From assembly GCA_964636685.1 (NCBI GenBank), contig CAZWUK010000036.1, positions 1 to 23,328 of the forward strand: DNA of 23,328 bases, given 5' to 3'. The DNA is from CAZWUK01 sp964636685 (GTDB taxonomy: Bacteria > Bacillota > Clostridia > Christensenellales > CAG-138). The notes beneath the pieces were generated by a model. That model ran no database searches and had not been told where the DNA came from. It was given only the letters and a program-made list of their open reading frames with translations. The position numbers and the translations under genes were made by a program. Of this stretch, positions 1 to 7,182 are shown one piece after another; position 1 is the stretch's first letter; each line of letters starts with the position of its first letter.

Positions 1-17
1 CCGCCGGGATCCATGAG

Positions 18-48
18 AACGGACAGATTCGCTTTTGTCCGTTTTTTC
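18..48 (+). terminator. Rho-independent terminator of a gene left of the window
   Basis: An 8-bp perfect stem (AACGGACA pairing with TGTCCGTT) closes a 10-nt loop and is followed by a run of six T on the plus strand. No plus-strand gene inside the window ends here, so it presumably serves a gene beyond the left edge. Confidence 0.75.
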
Positions 49-180
49 TTGCTCCGCCCGCTCTTTTCCCAACTCTTGACCTTTTTACGTTTTGGCGCAT
101 ATTCCGCAAACGGATTCTATGAAAATTCCTCAAAGTGCATCAGTCGTTGAAAAAGGGATCCACCTTCAAAAAAGCGACCA

Positions 181-214
181 TACAATTGAATATTGCAAGG
201 AATTCAATATTGTA
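181..214. repeat. Imperfect AT-rich hairpin, function unknown
   Basis: TACAAT pairs with ATTGTA and TGAAT pairs with ATTCA, with a 2-nt bulge and a 9-nt loop. It lies in the gene-free stretch 1-337, which otherwise holds only the two terminators listed here. No T-run follows it on either strand, so it is not an obvious terminator. I see no coding gene in this stretch. Confidence 0.35.
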
Positions 215-254
215 ACCGGGTGAAACGGAGTGGGTTGGAATGAAAAGTACAGAT

Positions 255-295
255 CAAACAAAACCGGCGCCGCCGAGAGAGTTCTGGCGACGCCG
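255..295 (-). terminator. Terminator of spoVT
   Basis: Read on the minus strand, CGGCGTCGCC pairs with GGCGGCGCCG (10 bp, one G-U wobble) around an 11-nt loop and is followed by GTTTTGTTTG. It lies about 40 nt after the spoVT stop codon in the direction of transcription. Confidence 0.7.
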
Positions 296-337
296 AAACC
301 GACAATTGTGAACGAATGCTGCTGCAGCGTCCATTTC

Positions 338-889
338 TTATTGTTCCATCTGCTTGCCCAGAAAGGCTGCAACCGTCTCACAGGTTTTTTCATGCGCCTC
401 TCCCAGTATAGCTTCGACACGATCGGTAAATACCGCTACAGCGCCGATACCGTCCCCCTGCATCACGATTGGCGCGATTAGTAGCTGGACGACGTTGGAA
501 GACAGGGTTTCCTGCACAAGCGGTATCATATTCCCTTTTTGTGATGAGAGCTGTGCGTGTGAACGCGTATGTATCAAATGCTCCAGCTCTTGCGAAATTT
601 TCTGTTCCACGATCTCCTTTTTTAAAGGTCCTGCTGCAGCAATCACGTTGTCCTTGTCACAGATGGCAATATTGTTGCCCAATGTTTGATGCAGCGCGCT
701 TACAAATTCTGTCGCATACGCCGATAGCTCTCCGATTGGCGAGTATTTTTTCAGGATGACGCCACCTTCTCGGTCGGTAAAAATTTCCAGCGGATCCCCT
801 TCTCGAATGCGGAGCGTGCGGCGTATCTCCTTAGGGATCACGACACGCCCCAGTTCATCGATTCGGCGGACTATTCCGGTTGCTTTCAA
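338..889 (-). CDS. spoVT: Stage V sporulation protein T (AbrB-family regulator)
   Basis: SpoVT is a DNA-binding regulator of late forespore genes. The N-terminal AbrB swapped-hairpin domain is plain at residues 1-50 (ATGIVRRIDELGRVVIPKEI, then RTLRIREGDPLEIF). It is followed by a GAF-like sensor domain of about 120 residues ending in FLGKQMEQ, as in Bacillus SpoVT. The protein is about 183 aa against 178 in B. subtilis. I chose a TTG start at 887-889: it gives the family-conserved N-terminus MKATGIVRRID and sits 7 nt after GGAGG. An in-frame ATG two codons upstream (893-895) lies only 1 nt after that GGAGG, so it is a poorer start. The gene is transcribed alone, divergently from the sugar dehydratase. 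SpoVT genes are usually sigma-G dependent; I could not confirm a sigma-G promoter here. Confidence 0.95.
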   Translation of the reverse strand: MKATGIVRRIDELGRVVIPKEIRRTLRIREGDPLEIFTDREGGVILKKYSPIGELSAYATEFVSALHQTLGNNIAICDKDNVIAAAGPLKKEIVEQKISQELEHLIHTRSHAQLSSQKGNMIPLVQETLSSNVVQLLIAPIVMQGDGIGAVAVFTDRVEAILGEAHEKTCETVAAFLGKQMEQ

Positions 890-990
890 GCTCATTCCTC
901 CCAAAGTATTTTCCTTTGTACCACTAGTCTTTGCCTGACTTTTGTTTTTATACAAAATTGTCCTGCACGATGCCGTTGTTGGCGAATTTG

Positions 991-1019
991 TTGATTTTTT
1001 GTGCATTATGCAATATACT
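991..1019 (+). promoter_or_regulatory. Sigma-A promoter of the sugar dehydratase gene
   Basis: TTGATT (991-996) and TATACT (1014-1019) are separated by exactly 17 bp. Transcription should begin near 1026, which rules out an ATG at 1001 as the translation start. The spacer contains the small palindrome TGCATTATGCA (1002-1012), a possible repressor site. Confidence 0.6.
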
Positions 1020-1054
1020 ATAACCCTATAGATAAAGAGTTTATGAAGGTACAC

Positions 1055-2968
1055 ATGACGAAAGAAAAGAATCGTAAGCTGCTCGATCGGACTGCACGTC
1101 TGACCGCCATGATTGCAGTTGATATCGTAATCCTAACGCTGTCCTATATTTTCGCAATAATGTTTTTCGTATATGCGCGAGAGGGGATCTACAAGTTCCC
1201 TTTTATGGAAGACGGCGTGTCCGCGTTTTCGTATCTGCAGGTATTTATTTTTTGGAGCCTATACATTGCAATGTTCTTCGTTTTCCGTCTATATGAGGAT
1301 TTCTGGTCAAAGTCCGGTGTTGCGGAAAACTTCTATATTCTGGCGGCGGTCGGCCTTGGAACGGTCTTGTGCCTCCTGGCAAATGTGTTCTTCCAAAACA
1401 GGTACAGGATCTGTATCATGATCGCCGGCATCCTTATGATTCCCATGCTATATGTGGAACGATATGCCTTTCGAATTGCGCGCCGCGTCCGGCAAGTAGT
1501 TACAAACCAGATCAGGCAGGATAAGTCGCCGCTTCTGATTGTCGGGGCGGGTTTTTTCGGGACCTATGTACAGGCGCAGATTACCAATCAGATTGTGAAA
1601 TCCTCCAGCTTTGTTGCTGCTTTTGTGGATGACGATCCGGAAAAACTGGGAACGCGCATTCGAGGTGTGAAGGTGGTTGGAACAACCGCCGATATTCCGG
1701 AGATTGTTAATCGGTTTGCAATTCGTGAAATCATAATTGCAATACCCTCCATCGGCGATAAGCGACAGACTGAATTGGTGGCGTTGTGCAAGTCAACAAA
1801 GTGCCGTGTCAGAATGGTTGCGCCGCTGCGTGAAGCTGCGGAACCAACCATGCACGACATCCGCGATATTTCCATTGACGACATTCTTTTCCGACCAGAG
1901 GTCACATTGGATAAGGCCGCCATCGAGTCGTACATCCGACACAAGACGGTGCTTGTAACCGGGGGCGGCGGTTCGATCGGATCGGAAATCTGTCGGCAGA
2001 TTGCTATGTTTTATCCGGAAAAGCTGATTGTTTTTGATATTTATGAGAACAACGCTTACGAATTGCAATGTGAATTTAAGCGTCGTTTCCCGTGGCTGAA
2101 TGTCATTGTACGCATTGGCTCTGTGCGTGATAAAGCCCGTGTCGATCTGATATTAGAGGAATTTCATCCGGAGCTCGTACTGCACACGGCGGCACATAAG
2201 CATGTGCCATTGATGGAGGACTCTCCCGCAGAGGCTGTGAAAAACAATGTCATTGGCACAAGGAACGTGCTCCAATCTGCTTCAGAACACGGCGTACAGC
2301 GCTTTGTGCAGCTTTCCACGGACAAAGCGGTCAATCCGACCAATGTGATGGGCGCATCCAAACGCATCACGGAAATGCTGGTACAAAATTTCGCAAAGCA
2401 TTCCGACATGAAGTGCATGACGGTACGATTCGGAAATGTGCTGGGCTCTTACGGCAGCGTGATCCCGTTGTTTGAGAAGCAAATCAAGAGCGGCGGCCCC
2501 GTGCTTGTAACTGATCCAGAGATTACCCGTTACTTTATGACCATACCGGAAGCTGCGCAGCTGGTGCTGCAAGCCGGCGCTTTGGCGGAGAACGGCGCGA
2601 TTTACGTCTTGGACATGGGAGAGCCGGTGAAAATACTGGAGCTTGCCGAAAAGCTGATCCGTTACTACGGCTATACGCCATATGTGGATATGCAGATTGA
2701 ATTTATCGGGCTTCGTCCTGGTGAAAAGATGTATGAGGAGCTTTCCATGGATGACGAGGAACAGTCCATGGAGGAGACAAGTCACCGCCGAATTATGAAA
2801 TCGCATCCAGCAGAGCAGAATGAAGCGGAGTTTGCGCAGAACCTGCTGGCAGTGATGGAGGCCGGGATGCGAAATGATCCGAACATCGTCGAAATAATGA
2901 AGCGACTTGTTCCTACTTTTCTGCCGGATCAAACCATACACAACAATAAGGCGGCACACACTGCTTAG
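1055..2968 (+). CDS. Membrane nucleoside-diphosphate-sugar 4,6-dehydratase, CapD/EpsC/PglF type
   Basis: Large two-domain enzyme of the CapD/WbpM/PglF group, which converts UDP-GlcNAc to a 4-keto-6-deoxy sugar for capsule, exopolysaccharide or protein glycans. Four N-terminal membrane helices fall within about residues 15-140. A first Rossmann domain starts at LLIVGAGFFG and the catalytic SDR domain at VLVTGGGGSIGSE. The active-site segment STDKAVNPTNVMGASKR has Met in place of the usual SDR Tyr, as is typical of this subfamily. RPGEKMYEEL near the C-terminus is also characteristic. I chose the ATG at 1055 because GAAGGT lies 4 nt upstream; an in-frame ATG at 1043 is the alternative. The product is about 637 aa, the normal family length. 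It stands alone, with its own promoter and a terminator after it, and no glycan-cluster neighbours. Confidence 0.9.
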   Translation: MTKEKNRKLLDRTARLTAMIAVDIVILTLSYIFAIMFFVYAREGIYKFPFMEDGVSAFSYLQVFIFWSLYIAMFFVFRLYEDFWSKSGVAENFYILAAVGLGTVLCLLANVFFQNRYRICIMIAGILMIPMLYVERYAFRIARRVRQVVTNQIRQDKSPLLIVGAGFFGTYVQAQITNQIVKSSSFVAAFVDDDPEKLGTRIRGVKVVGTTADIPEIVNRFAIREIIIAIPSIGDKRQTELVALCKSTKCRVRMVAPLREAAEPTMHDIRDISIDDILFRPEVTLDKAAIESYIRHKTVLVTGGGGSIGSEICRQIAMFYPEKLIVFDIYENNAYELQCEFKRRFPWLNVIVRIGSVRDKARVDLILEEFHPELVLHTAAHKHVPLMEDSPAEAVKNNVIGTRNVLQSASEHGVQRFVQLSTDKAVNPTNVMGASKRITEMLVQNFAKHSDMKCMTVRFGNVLGSYGSVIPLFEKQIKSGGPVLVTDPEITRYFMTIPEAAQLVLQAGALAENGAIYVLDMGEPVKILELAEKLIRYYGYTPYVDMQIEFIGLRPGEKMYEELSMDDEEQSMEETSHRRIMKSHPAEQNEAEFAQNLLAVMEAGMRNDPNIVEIMKRLVPTFLPDQTIHNNKAAHTA

Positions 2969-3017
2969 AAAAATTTACACCTGCCCATCGTTTGCCGCCA
3001 ACAACCCCGATACAAAT

Positions 3018-3060
3018 GAGGAGTCCTCCGTTTTCTGCGAAGGGCTCCTCAAGTTGTTTT
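3018..3060 (+). terminator. Terminator after the sugar dehydratase gene
   Basis: GAGGAG (3018-3023) pairs with CTCCTC (3045-3050), extended by three more pairs, and is followed by AAGTTGTTTTA. The T-run is broken, so termination may be only moderate. The stem is symmetrical and could act weakly on the other strand. Confidence 0.55.
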
Positions 3061-3171
3061 ATCTGTGCGCTTTGCTGTGTAACGAAGCGGCGTTGTTTTG
3101 CCAGCCACGTTTACGATAAAGCACATGCCGGCGAATCCAGATGAACGGTGCCTTTACGCCGCTAGCTTGTG

Positions 3172-3192
3172 AAAAAATGCCGTTACACGGGC
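3172..3192 (-). terminator. Weak terminator at the end of the redox operon
   Basis: On the minus strand, directly after the TAG stop of the ferredoxin reductase gene, GCCCGT and ACGGC can pair with one bulge around a 3-nt loop, and ATTTTTTC follows. The stem is short, so this is a tentative call. Confidence 0.35.
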
Positions 3193-4358
3193 TACAGTAG
3201 GATTTCCACGTCGCTGATGGGGTATGCCTTGCAGGAATGTACATATCCAAACTGCTCGTCTGCATAGCGAAGAAGCATTCCTTTGGACAGAAAGACTTTT
3301 CCGTCTATCAATTTCACCCGACACAAGCTGCATTGACCGCTGCGACAGCATACGTTCACCCGGATACCGGCTCGCTCCAACGCTGTCAGTATGGGCTCGC
3401 CTGACTTAGCGTCTATTACACGGTCATTTACCTTGAGACGGAATACCTCTTGACCTGTCAAGCCGATCGGCCAGCCTGGCTCCTGCGCGACGGCCTTGCT
3501 GACGCCGAACATTTCCCTGCGGATACGTTTTTGAGGGACGCCTATGCGCTCCAGCTCTAGACTGCAAAAGTCATTCATCACCTGCGGACCGCAGATATAG
3601 CAGGTTCGCTCCTGATAATCCGGCGCAAGACGTTTTATCAGCGCGCTGTCAAGAAGGCCTGTCTCACCGCGGAAGCCCTCTGCCGGATCGGATACCACAA
3701 GATGATAACGAAAGTTTTGATAGATTCCCGCATAAGCGGTCAGTTCTTCATGAAAGAGCGCCGTTTCCGGGGTGCGGCAGCCGTAAAGCAGAATGATATC
3801 CCGATCCAGCGAGGCCTCTAAAATCTCACGCAGCATGCTCATAAAAGGAGTAATACCGCTGCCGCCTGCCAGAAACAGCGACTTTTTGCAGTGAAACACC
3901 GGTTGATAGCGAAAAACGCCCGCAGGCCCGTTTGCGGTAAAGCGATCGCCGGGCTGCGCGTGATCGAGCAGGTAATCGGACACGAAGCCGCCGGACGTAC
4001 GCGCTACCGTGATCTCATAATAAGCACGCTGGCGCGGAGAGGAGGAGATGCTGTAGGGACGGCTTGTACGAACGCCGTCAATCTCGGTAAAGATGTTGAC
4101 GTATTGCCCTGCTTCAAACGGCGGCAGATACCCTTCTGTACTGGCAAGGCGAATAACCTTGGCGTTTTTGCCTGTATCAACAACGGAGGATACCACAAGG
4201 GACAGTTCTTTCATGTGCAGCGGAGCAATGCGCTTGTCCGCGACATTGCCGTTGCAGATCTTGTCCGGGGAGACGGAGCGCAGGACGCGTATGTTTTCCA
4301 GGATTTCTTTACCGTGGAGCAGAGTACCCAGAAGCGTTTCCTTTAATGATTTGCTCAT
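3192..4358 (-). CDS. FAD/NAD(P)H-dependent reductase with C-terminal 2Fe-2S ferredoxin domain
   Basis: This protein should pass electrons between NAD(P)H and a 2Fe-2S centre through FAD, in the manner of Hcr/benzoate 1,2-dioxygenase reductases. After an unassigned stretch of about 50 residues comes the FAD-binding barrel with RPYSISSS at 100-107. The nucleotide-binding domain has GGSGITPF at 165-172 and CGPQVM at about 256. The C-terminal plant-type ferredoxin domain has Cys338, Cys343, Cys346 and Cys376 (C-x4-C-x2-C, then a distant Cys). The length is 388 aa. Its ATG overlaps the stop of the upstream flavoprotein gene in an ATGA, so the two are probably translationally coupled and may act as a pair. 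It is the last gene of the TetR operon. The partner and electron direction are not known. Confidence 0.88.
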   Translation of the reverse strand: MSKSLKETLLGTLLHGKEILENIRVLRSVSPDKICNGNVADKRIAPLHMKELSLVVSSVVDTGKNAKVIRLASTEGYLPPFEAGQYVNIFTEIDGVRTSRPYSISSSPRQRAYYEITVARTSGGFVSDYLLDHAQPGDRFTANGPAGVFRYQPVFHCKKSLFLAGGSGITPFMSMLREILEASLDRDIILLYGCRTPETALFHEELTAYAGIYQNFRYHLVVSDPAEGFRGETGLLDSALIKRLAPDYQERTCYICGPQVMNDFCSLELERIGVPQKRIRREMFGVSKAVAQEPGWPIGLTGQEVFRLKVNDRVIDAKSGEPILTALERAGIRVNVCCRSGQCSLCRVKLIDGKVFLSKGMLLRYADEQFGYVHSCKAYPISDVEILL

Positions 4359-5890
4359 AATGACACCTCCTTCGAGACGCGGGATGCAACGGCGTCTGCA
4401 AACTGGTAATTGGGGCCAAATCCGCAGGCGTTCACCCAGCCGCTGGCAAACTCCAGATTGGGGATTTTGCTTTCTGTCGGGAAGAAGAACACCGACTGCA
4501 TTAAATCCTGTTCGTAGCCATATATGGCGCCTCCGGGATGGTTCAGATAGCGCATGTGGGTCAGTGGCGTTGCGATCTCCATTTCCTCGATGTGATCGGT
4601 AAAGCCGGGGTACATTTTTTCCAGACGGGCAACGATGCGCCGACCGGCTTCATACTTGCTTTCATAATACTGCTCCGGTGAGAGCTTTTCCCATTCGGTG
4701 CTGTATTTCAGCGTACCTGCGGTGATGATGCTGGTGCCCGGCGGCGATACGCGGGGATCATCCACGGTGTAGCAGGTGGCCACCAGAGGATCATGCTCGG
4801 GCAGAAGCTGATAGGCGTCTGCAAAGTCCTTGTTCGCGTCCAGACTTTCATAGTTGAGCGTAAAGGAGGTGGTAAAACCAATCTCCTCCGGCGTGCAGTC
4901 GAGCCCAATAAAGCAGGTCAGGGCAGAAATGCCCACGGTGTAGGGCTTTAGGTAGCTGCGAGCGCTTTCGGGAACCTCTTCCGGCCGAAGCAGCGCCCCG
5001 TAGGTGGCGATCGGGGATATGTTGGATATGATTTTCTTTGCCCGATATTCTTCTCCATGCTCATCAACAACGCCTACGGCCTTGCCGTCCTCCAGCAGGA
5101 TGCGCGCAACGCCGCAATTGAGCCGCACAACGCCGCCCATCCGACGTATGGCTTCCGCAATGGCCTGATTCATCATCATGGAGGTGCCGCGCAAATAGTA
5201 GGGTTTTGTTTCAATATAAAAGTTTGTGCATTTTGCCAGTATTGCAAAGGGGAATCTGGCGGGAGGCACGCCCATAAAGCACCAGTAGGCGCTGAGCGCC
5301 AGCTGTAGCTTCGGATCGGTAAAGTACTCGTCCAGAACCTCCTGCGTGCTCTTTAAAGCGTATTGCGCGAGCGTAGGATAGAGCTTTGGGAAGACCAGCT
5401 TCATGACGCCCTTTTTCAGCGCGCCCGGTTCGCCGGTGCTGTTTGCGCTTTTTGCGGCAAAGGCCGCAGATTCCGCGCAGAAGGAGTACACCATCTGAAA
5501 GTATTTTAAGATGGCGTCCTTTTCGGCAGGGAAAAGGCTGCATAAATGCTTCTCGCATTTTTCTCTGTCCGCAGGAAGGCTGACGCCTGTGCCATCCGGA
5601 AAATTCACGCGGAACAATTCCTTGATCTGGATCCATTCGATCTGATCCAATATACCGTAGCGCGCAAATTGTTCCCGTAGAGGGCCGGGGCACTCCTCCG
5701 TGCCCATGTGCGAGAGCTGATGCAGGGCGATTTCAAATTCAAACCGTCCCCGGCGAAAGCTTGTACCGCATCCGCCGGGAATGTTGTGCTTTTCAAAGAG
5801 AATAACGCTTTTACCTTGCTCGGCTAACGTGGCGGCAGAGGCGAGTCCCCCGTTGCCTCCACCGATGACGATCACATCATATTGCTGCAT
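4355..5890 (-). CDS. CrtI-like FAD-dependent oxidoreductase (phytoene desaturase / retinol saturase superfamily)
   Basis: A flavoprotein of about 511 aa with the N-terminal dinucleotide motif VIVIGGGNGGLASA at residues 6-19, then LFEKHNIPGGCGTSF, the pattern of carotenoid desaturases, CrtISO and all-trans-retinol 13,14-reductases. The C-terminus (HPGGAIYG, then FASGWVNACGFGPNYQFADA) matches the second FAD-contacting segment of the family. These enzymes remove or add hydrogen across conjugated double bonds of hydrophobic substrates. The start ATG at 5888-5890 follows AAAGGA and places the FAD motif at the extreme N-terminus; longer in-frame extensions upstream are not protein-like. The gene follows the membrane protein by 23 nt and overlaps the ferredoxin reductase by 4 nt. 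No carotenoid synthesis genes (crtB, crtE) are nearby, so the substrate is open. Confidence 0.85.
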   Translation of the reverse strand: MQQYDVIVIGGGNGGLASAATLAEQGKSVILFEKHNIPGGCGTSFRRGRFEFEIALHQLSHMGTEECPGPLREQFARYGILDQIEWIQIKELFRVNFPDGTGVSLPADREKCEKHLCSLFPAEKDAILKYFQMVYSFCAESAAFAAKSANSTGEPGALKKGVMKLVFPKLYPTLAQYALKSTQEVLDEYFTDPKLQLALSAYWCFMGVPPARFPFAILAKCTNFYIETKPYYLRGTSMMMNQAIAEAIRRMGGVVRLNCGVARILLEDGKAVGVVDEHGEEYRAKKIISNISPIATYGALLRPEEVPESARSYLKPYTVGISALTCFIGLDCTPEEIGFTTSFTLNYESLDANKDFADAYQLLPEHDPLVATCYTVDDPRVSPPGTSIITAGTLKYSTEWEKLSPEQYYESKYEAGRRIVARLEKMYPGFTDHIEEMEIATPLTHMRYLNHPGGAIYGYEQDLMQSVFFFPTESKIPNLEFASGWVNACGFGPNYQFADAVASRVSKEVSL

Positions 5891-5913
5891 TGCGCGTTCC
5901 TTTCCACTGCCGC

Positions 5914-6777
5914 TCACATAAGGGGCGCAGCCAGCGGGGCAAAGCTGAACTGGATGCCGCCATTGAGCAGCGTGAGCGCGATGCAGGCTGCAATCAGTGC
6001 GAGATTGATGAGCATGCAGACAATCTGTACGGTGTTGCCCTTGGTCCACTGGACAAATTTGTCGAACTTGGCGCCGTAAAATTCACGCTCAAACCAGTCC
6101 TTTGCGCCGATCTGGAGCCAGCCGCCGATGGCGAGGGAATTGGCTCTCAACAATAGCCACAGACCGATGCCGCCATACGCACCCAGTCCCATGGTGCAGA
6201 GGGAACCGAGCAGCGGCGCACCGAGAAAGCCGACGTGCATCAGCGCCACGGAGGAGGAGAACTCGTTTGTGACGAAGATCCAATTCCAGATGGTATACGC
6301 AATCGCATACATGATTGTAACAACGGGCAAAACGCCGGTGGTGAGATAATAGTCGCCAAACGCGGCGCCATACGCCCAGGCGCCCTTGAGCGCCACCACG
6401 CCGATGGCAAGGGCAAAGCCGGAGATGGCGTTGAAGATTTTCTTGTAGCGAAGAAGGTCTGTCAATGTCGCTTCCAGAATATTGACAATGAGCATGAGCA
6501 GAATTACGTCCACGTATACCTGCGGGTTGAAGAACCGCAGAGCTGCAAACACGATGATAATGCGCATGGTCAGCAGCGTCATGAGCTTGAGACGCTCAAA
6601 GAATACGGGCTTGGAGAAGATCAGAACCAGGATGGAGGGGAGGACAATCAGCGGAATGTTGCCCTGAATGGGGTAGAATGCGGACAGGATGGCCATTCCG
6701 GTGATGGCCGCAGTGAACATGATCCACTTAAACAGGACTTCCACGCGGGTGTTGGGCTTTTTGATGCTCTGTTCCAT
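5914..6777 (-). CDS. Polytopic membrane protein of unknown function
   Basis: I do not recognise this family. The 287-residue protein has about eight hydrophobic segments (roughly residues 17-39, 41-58, 62-83, 85-105, 115-135, 145-168, 175-205 and 250-275). A charged cytoplasmic-looking stretch (KDWFEREFYGAKFDKFVQWTKG) precedes the last helix. There is no signal peptide cleavage site, no heme-ligand pattern that I can defend, and no known transporter motif. GAGAGGT lies 7 nt before the ATG. It sits between hypA and the CrtI-like gene in a tight operon, so it may anchor, supply or export the substrate of the flavoenzymes. That role is inference from position only. Confidence 0.75.
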   Translation of the reverse strand: MEQSIKKPNTRVEVLFKWIMFTAAITGMAILSAFYPIQGNIPLIVLPSILVLIFSKPVFFERLKLMTLLTMRIIIVFAALRFFNPQVYVDVILLMLIVNILEATLTDLLRYKKIFNAISGFALAIGVVALKGAWAYGAAFGDYYLTTGVLPVVTIMYAIAYTIWNWIFVTNEFSSSVALMHVGFLGAPLLGSLCTMGLGAYGGIGLWLLLRANSLAIGGWLQIGAKDWFEREFYGAKFDKFVQWTKGNTVQIVCMLINLALIAACIALTLLNGGIQFSFAPLAAPLM

Positions 6778-6825
6778 AAACGTTACCTCTCTTTTGTATC
6801 AATCATTGGTGGCACGCTTGCCACA

Positions 6826-7167
6826 TTAGCAGCACACAATTTCTTTGATGATAAACTCTCTGCCACTGAGCGCCCGCAGATCCTCCGAGCCGCAATTGGG
6901 GCATTTCAAGTCGGCTTGAACCGCGTTAAACTCCTCGCCGCAGTTGTTGCAGCAGGCAATGCCCGGAATAATTTCCACCTCCAGCGCCGTATTCTCCATA
7001 AAGGTTTTGTAGACGGCTGCCGGATAGCAGGATTCCAGATAGGACGGCACTACGCCGGAAAGTTCCCCAACCTGAAGTACCACCTTTTCAATCGCCGTAA
7101 GCCCTTGCTCCTTGGCGATGCCTTGAATGGTACTTACCATGGCGCTGAGCAGACCCAATTCGTGCAT
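6826..7167 (-). CDS. hypA: HypA/HybF-type nickel metallochaperone
   Basis: HypA delivers nickel during [NiFe]-hydrogenase (and sometimes urease) maturation. The 113-residue protein has the invariant N-terminal Met-His-Glu, where His2 binds nickel. It also has the LQVGELSGVVP segment and a zinc loop with CNNC and CPNC pairs at about residues 74-77 and 90-93, then LSGREFIIKEI at the C-terminus. All are textbook HypA features and the length is normal. The ribosome-binding site is AAAGGCGG. It lies 15 nt after the large Fe-S flavoprotein gene and 48 nt before the membrane protein gene. The oddity is context: no hydrogenase subunit, hypB or urease gene is in the window. Confidence 0.92.
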   Translation of the reverse strand: MHELGLLSAMVSTIQGIAKEQGLTAIEKVVLQVGELSGVVPSYLESCYPAAVYKTFMENTALEVEIIPGIACCNNCGEEFNAVQADLKCPNCGSEDLRALSGREFIIKEIVCC

Positions 7168-7182
7168 CGGCTATACCGCCTT

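Noticed and set aside
1001..1054. Longer N-terminus of the sugar dehydratase starting at ATG 1001
   Set aside because: This ATG lies between the -35 and -10 boxes of the gene's own promoter, so it would not be transcribed.
3018..3060. Main terminator of the minus-strand redox operon
   Set aside because: The hairpin is followed on the minus strand only by ATTTGT, whereas its plus-strand side follows the dehydratase gene directly. It is assigned to the plus strand.
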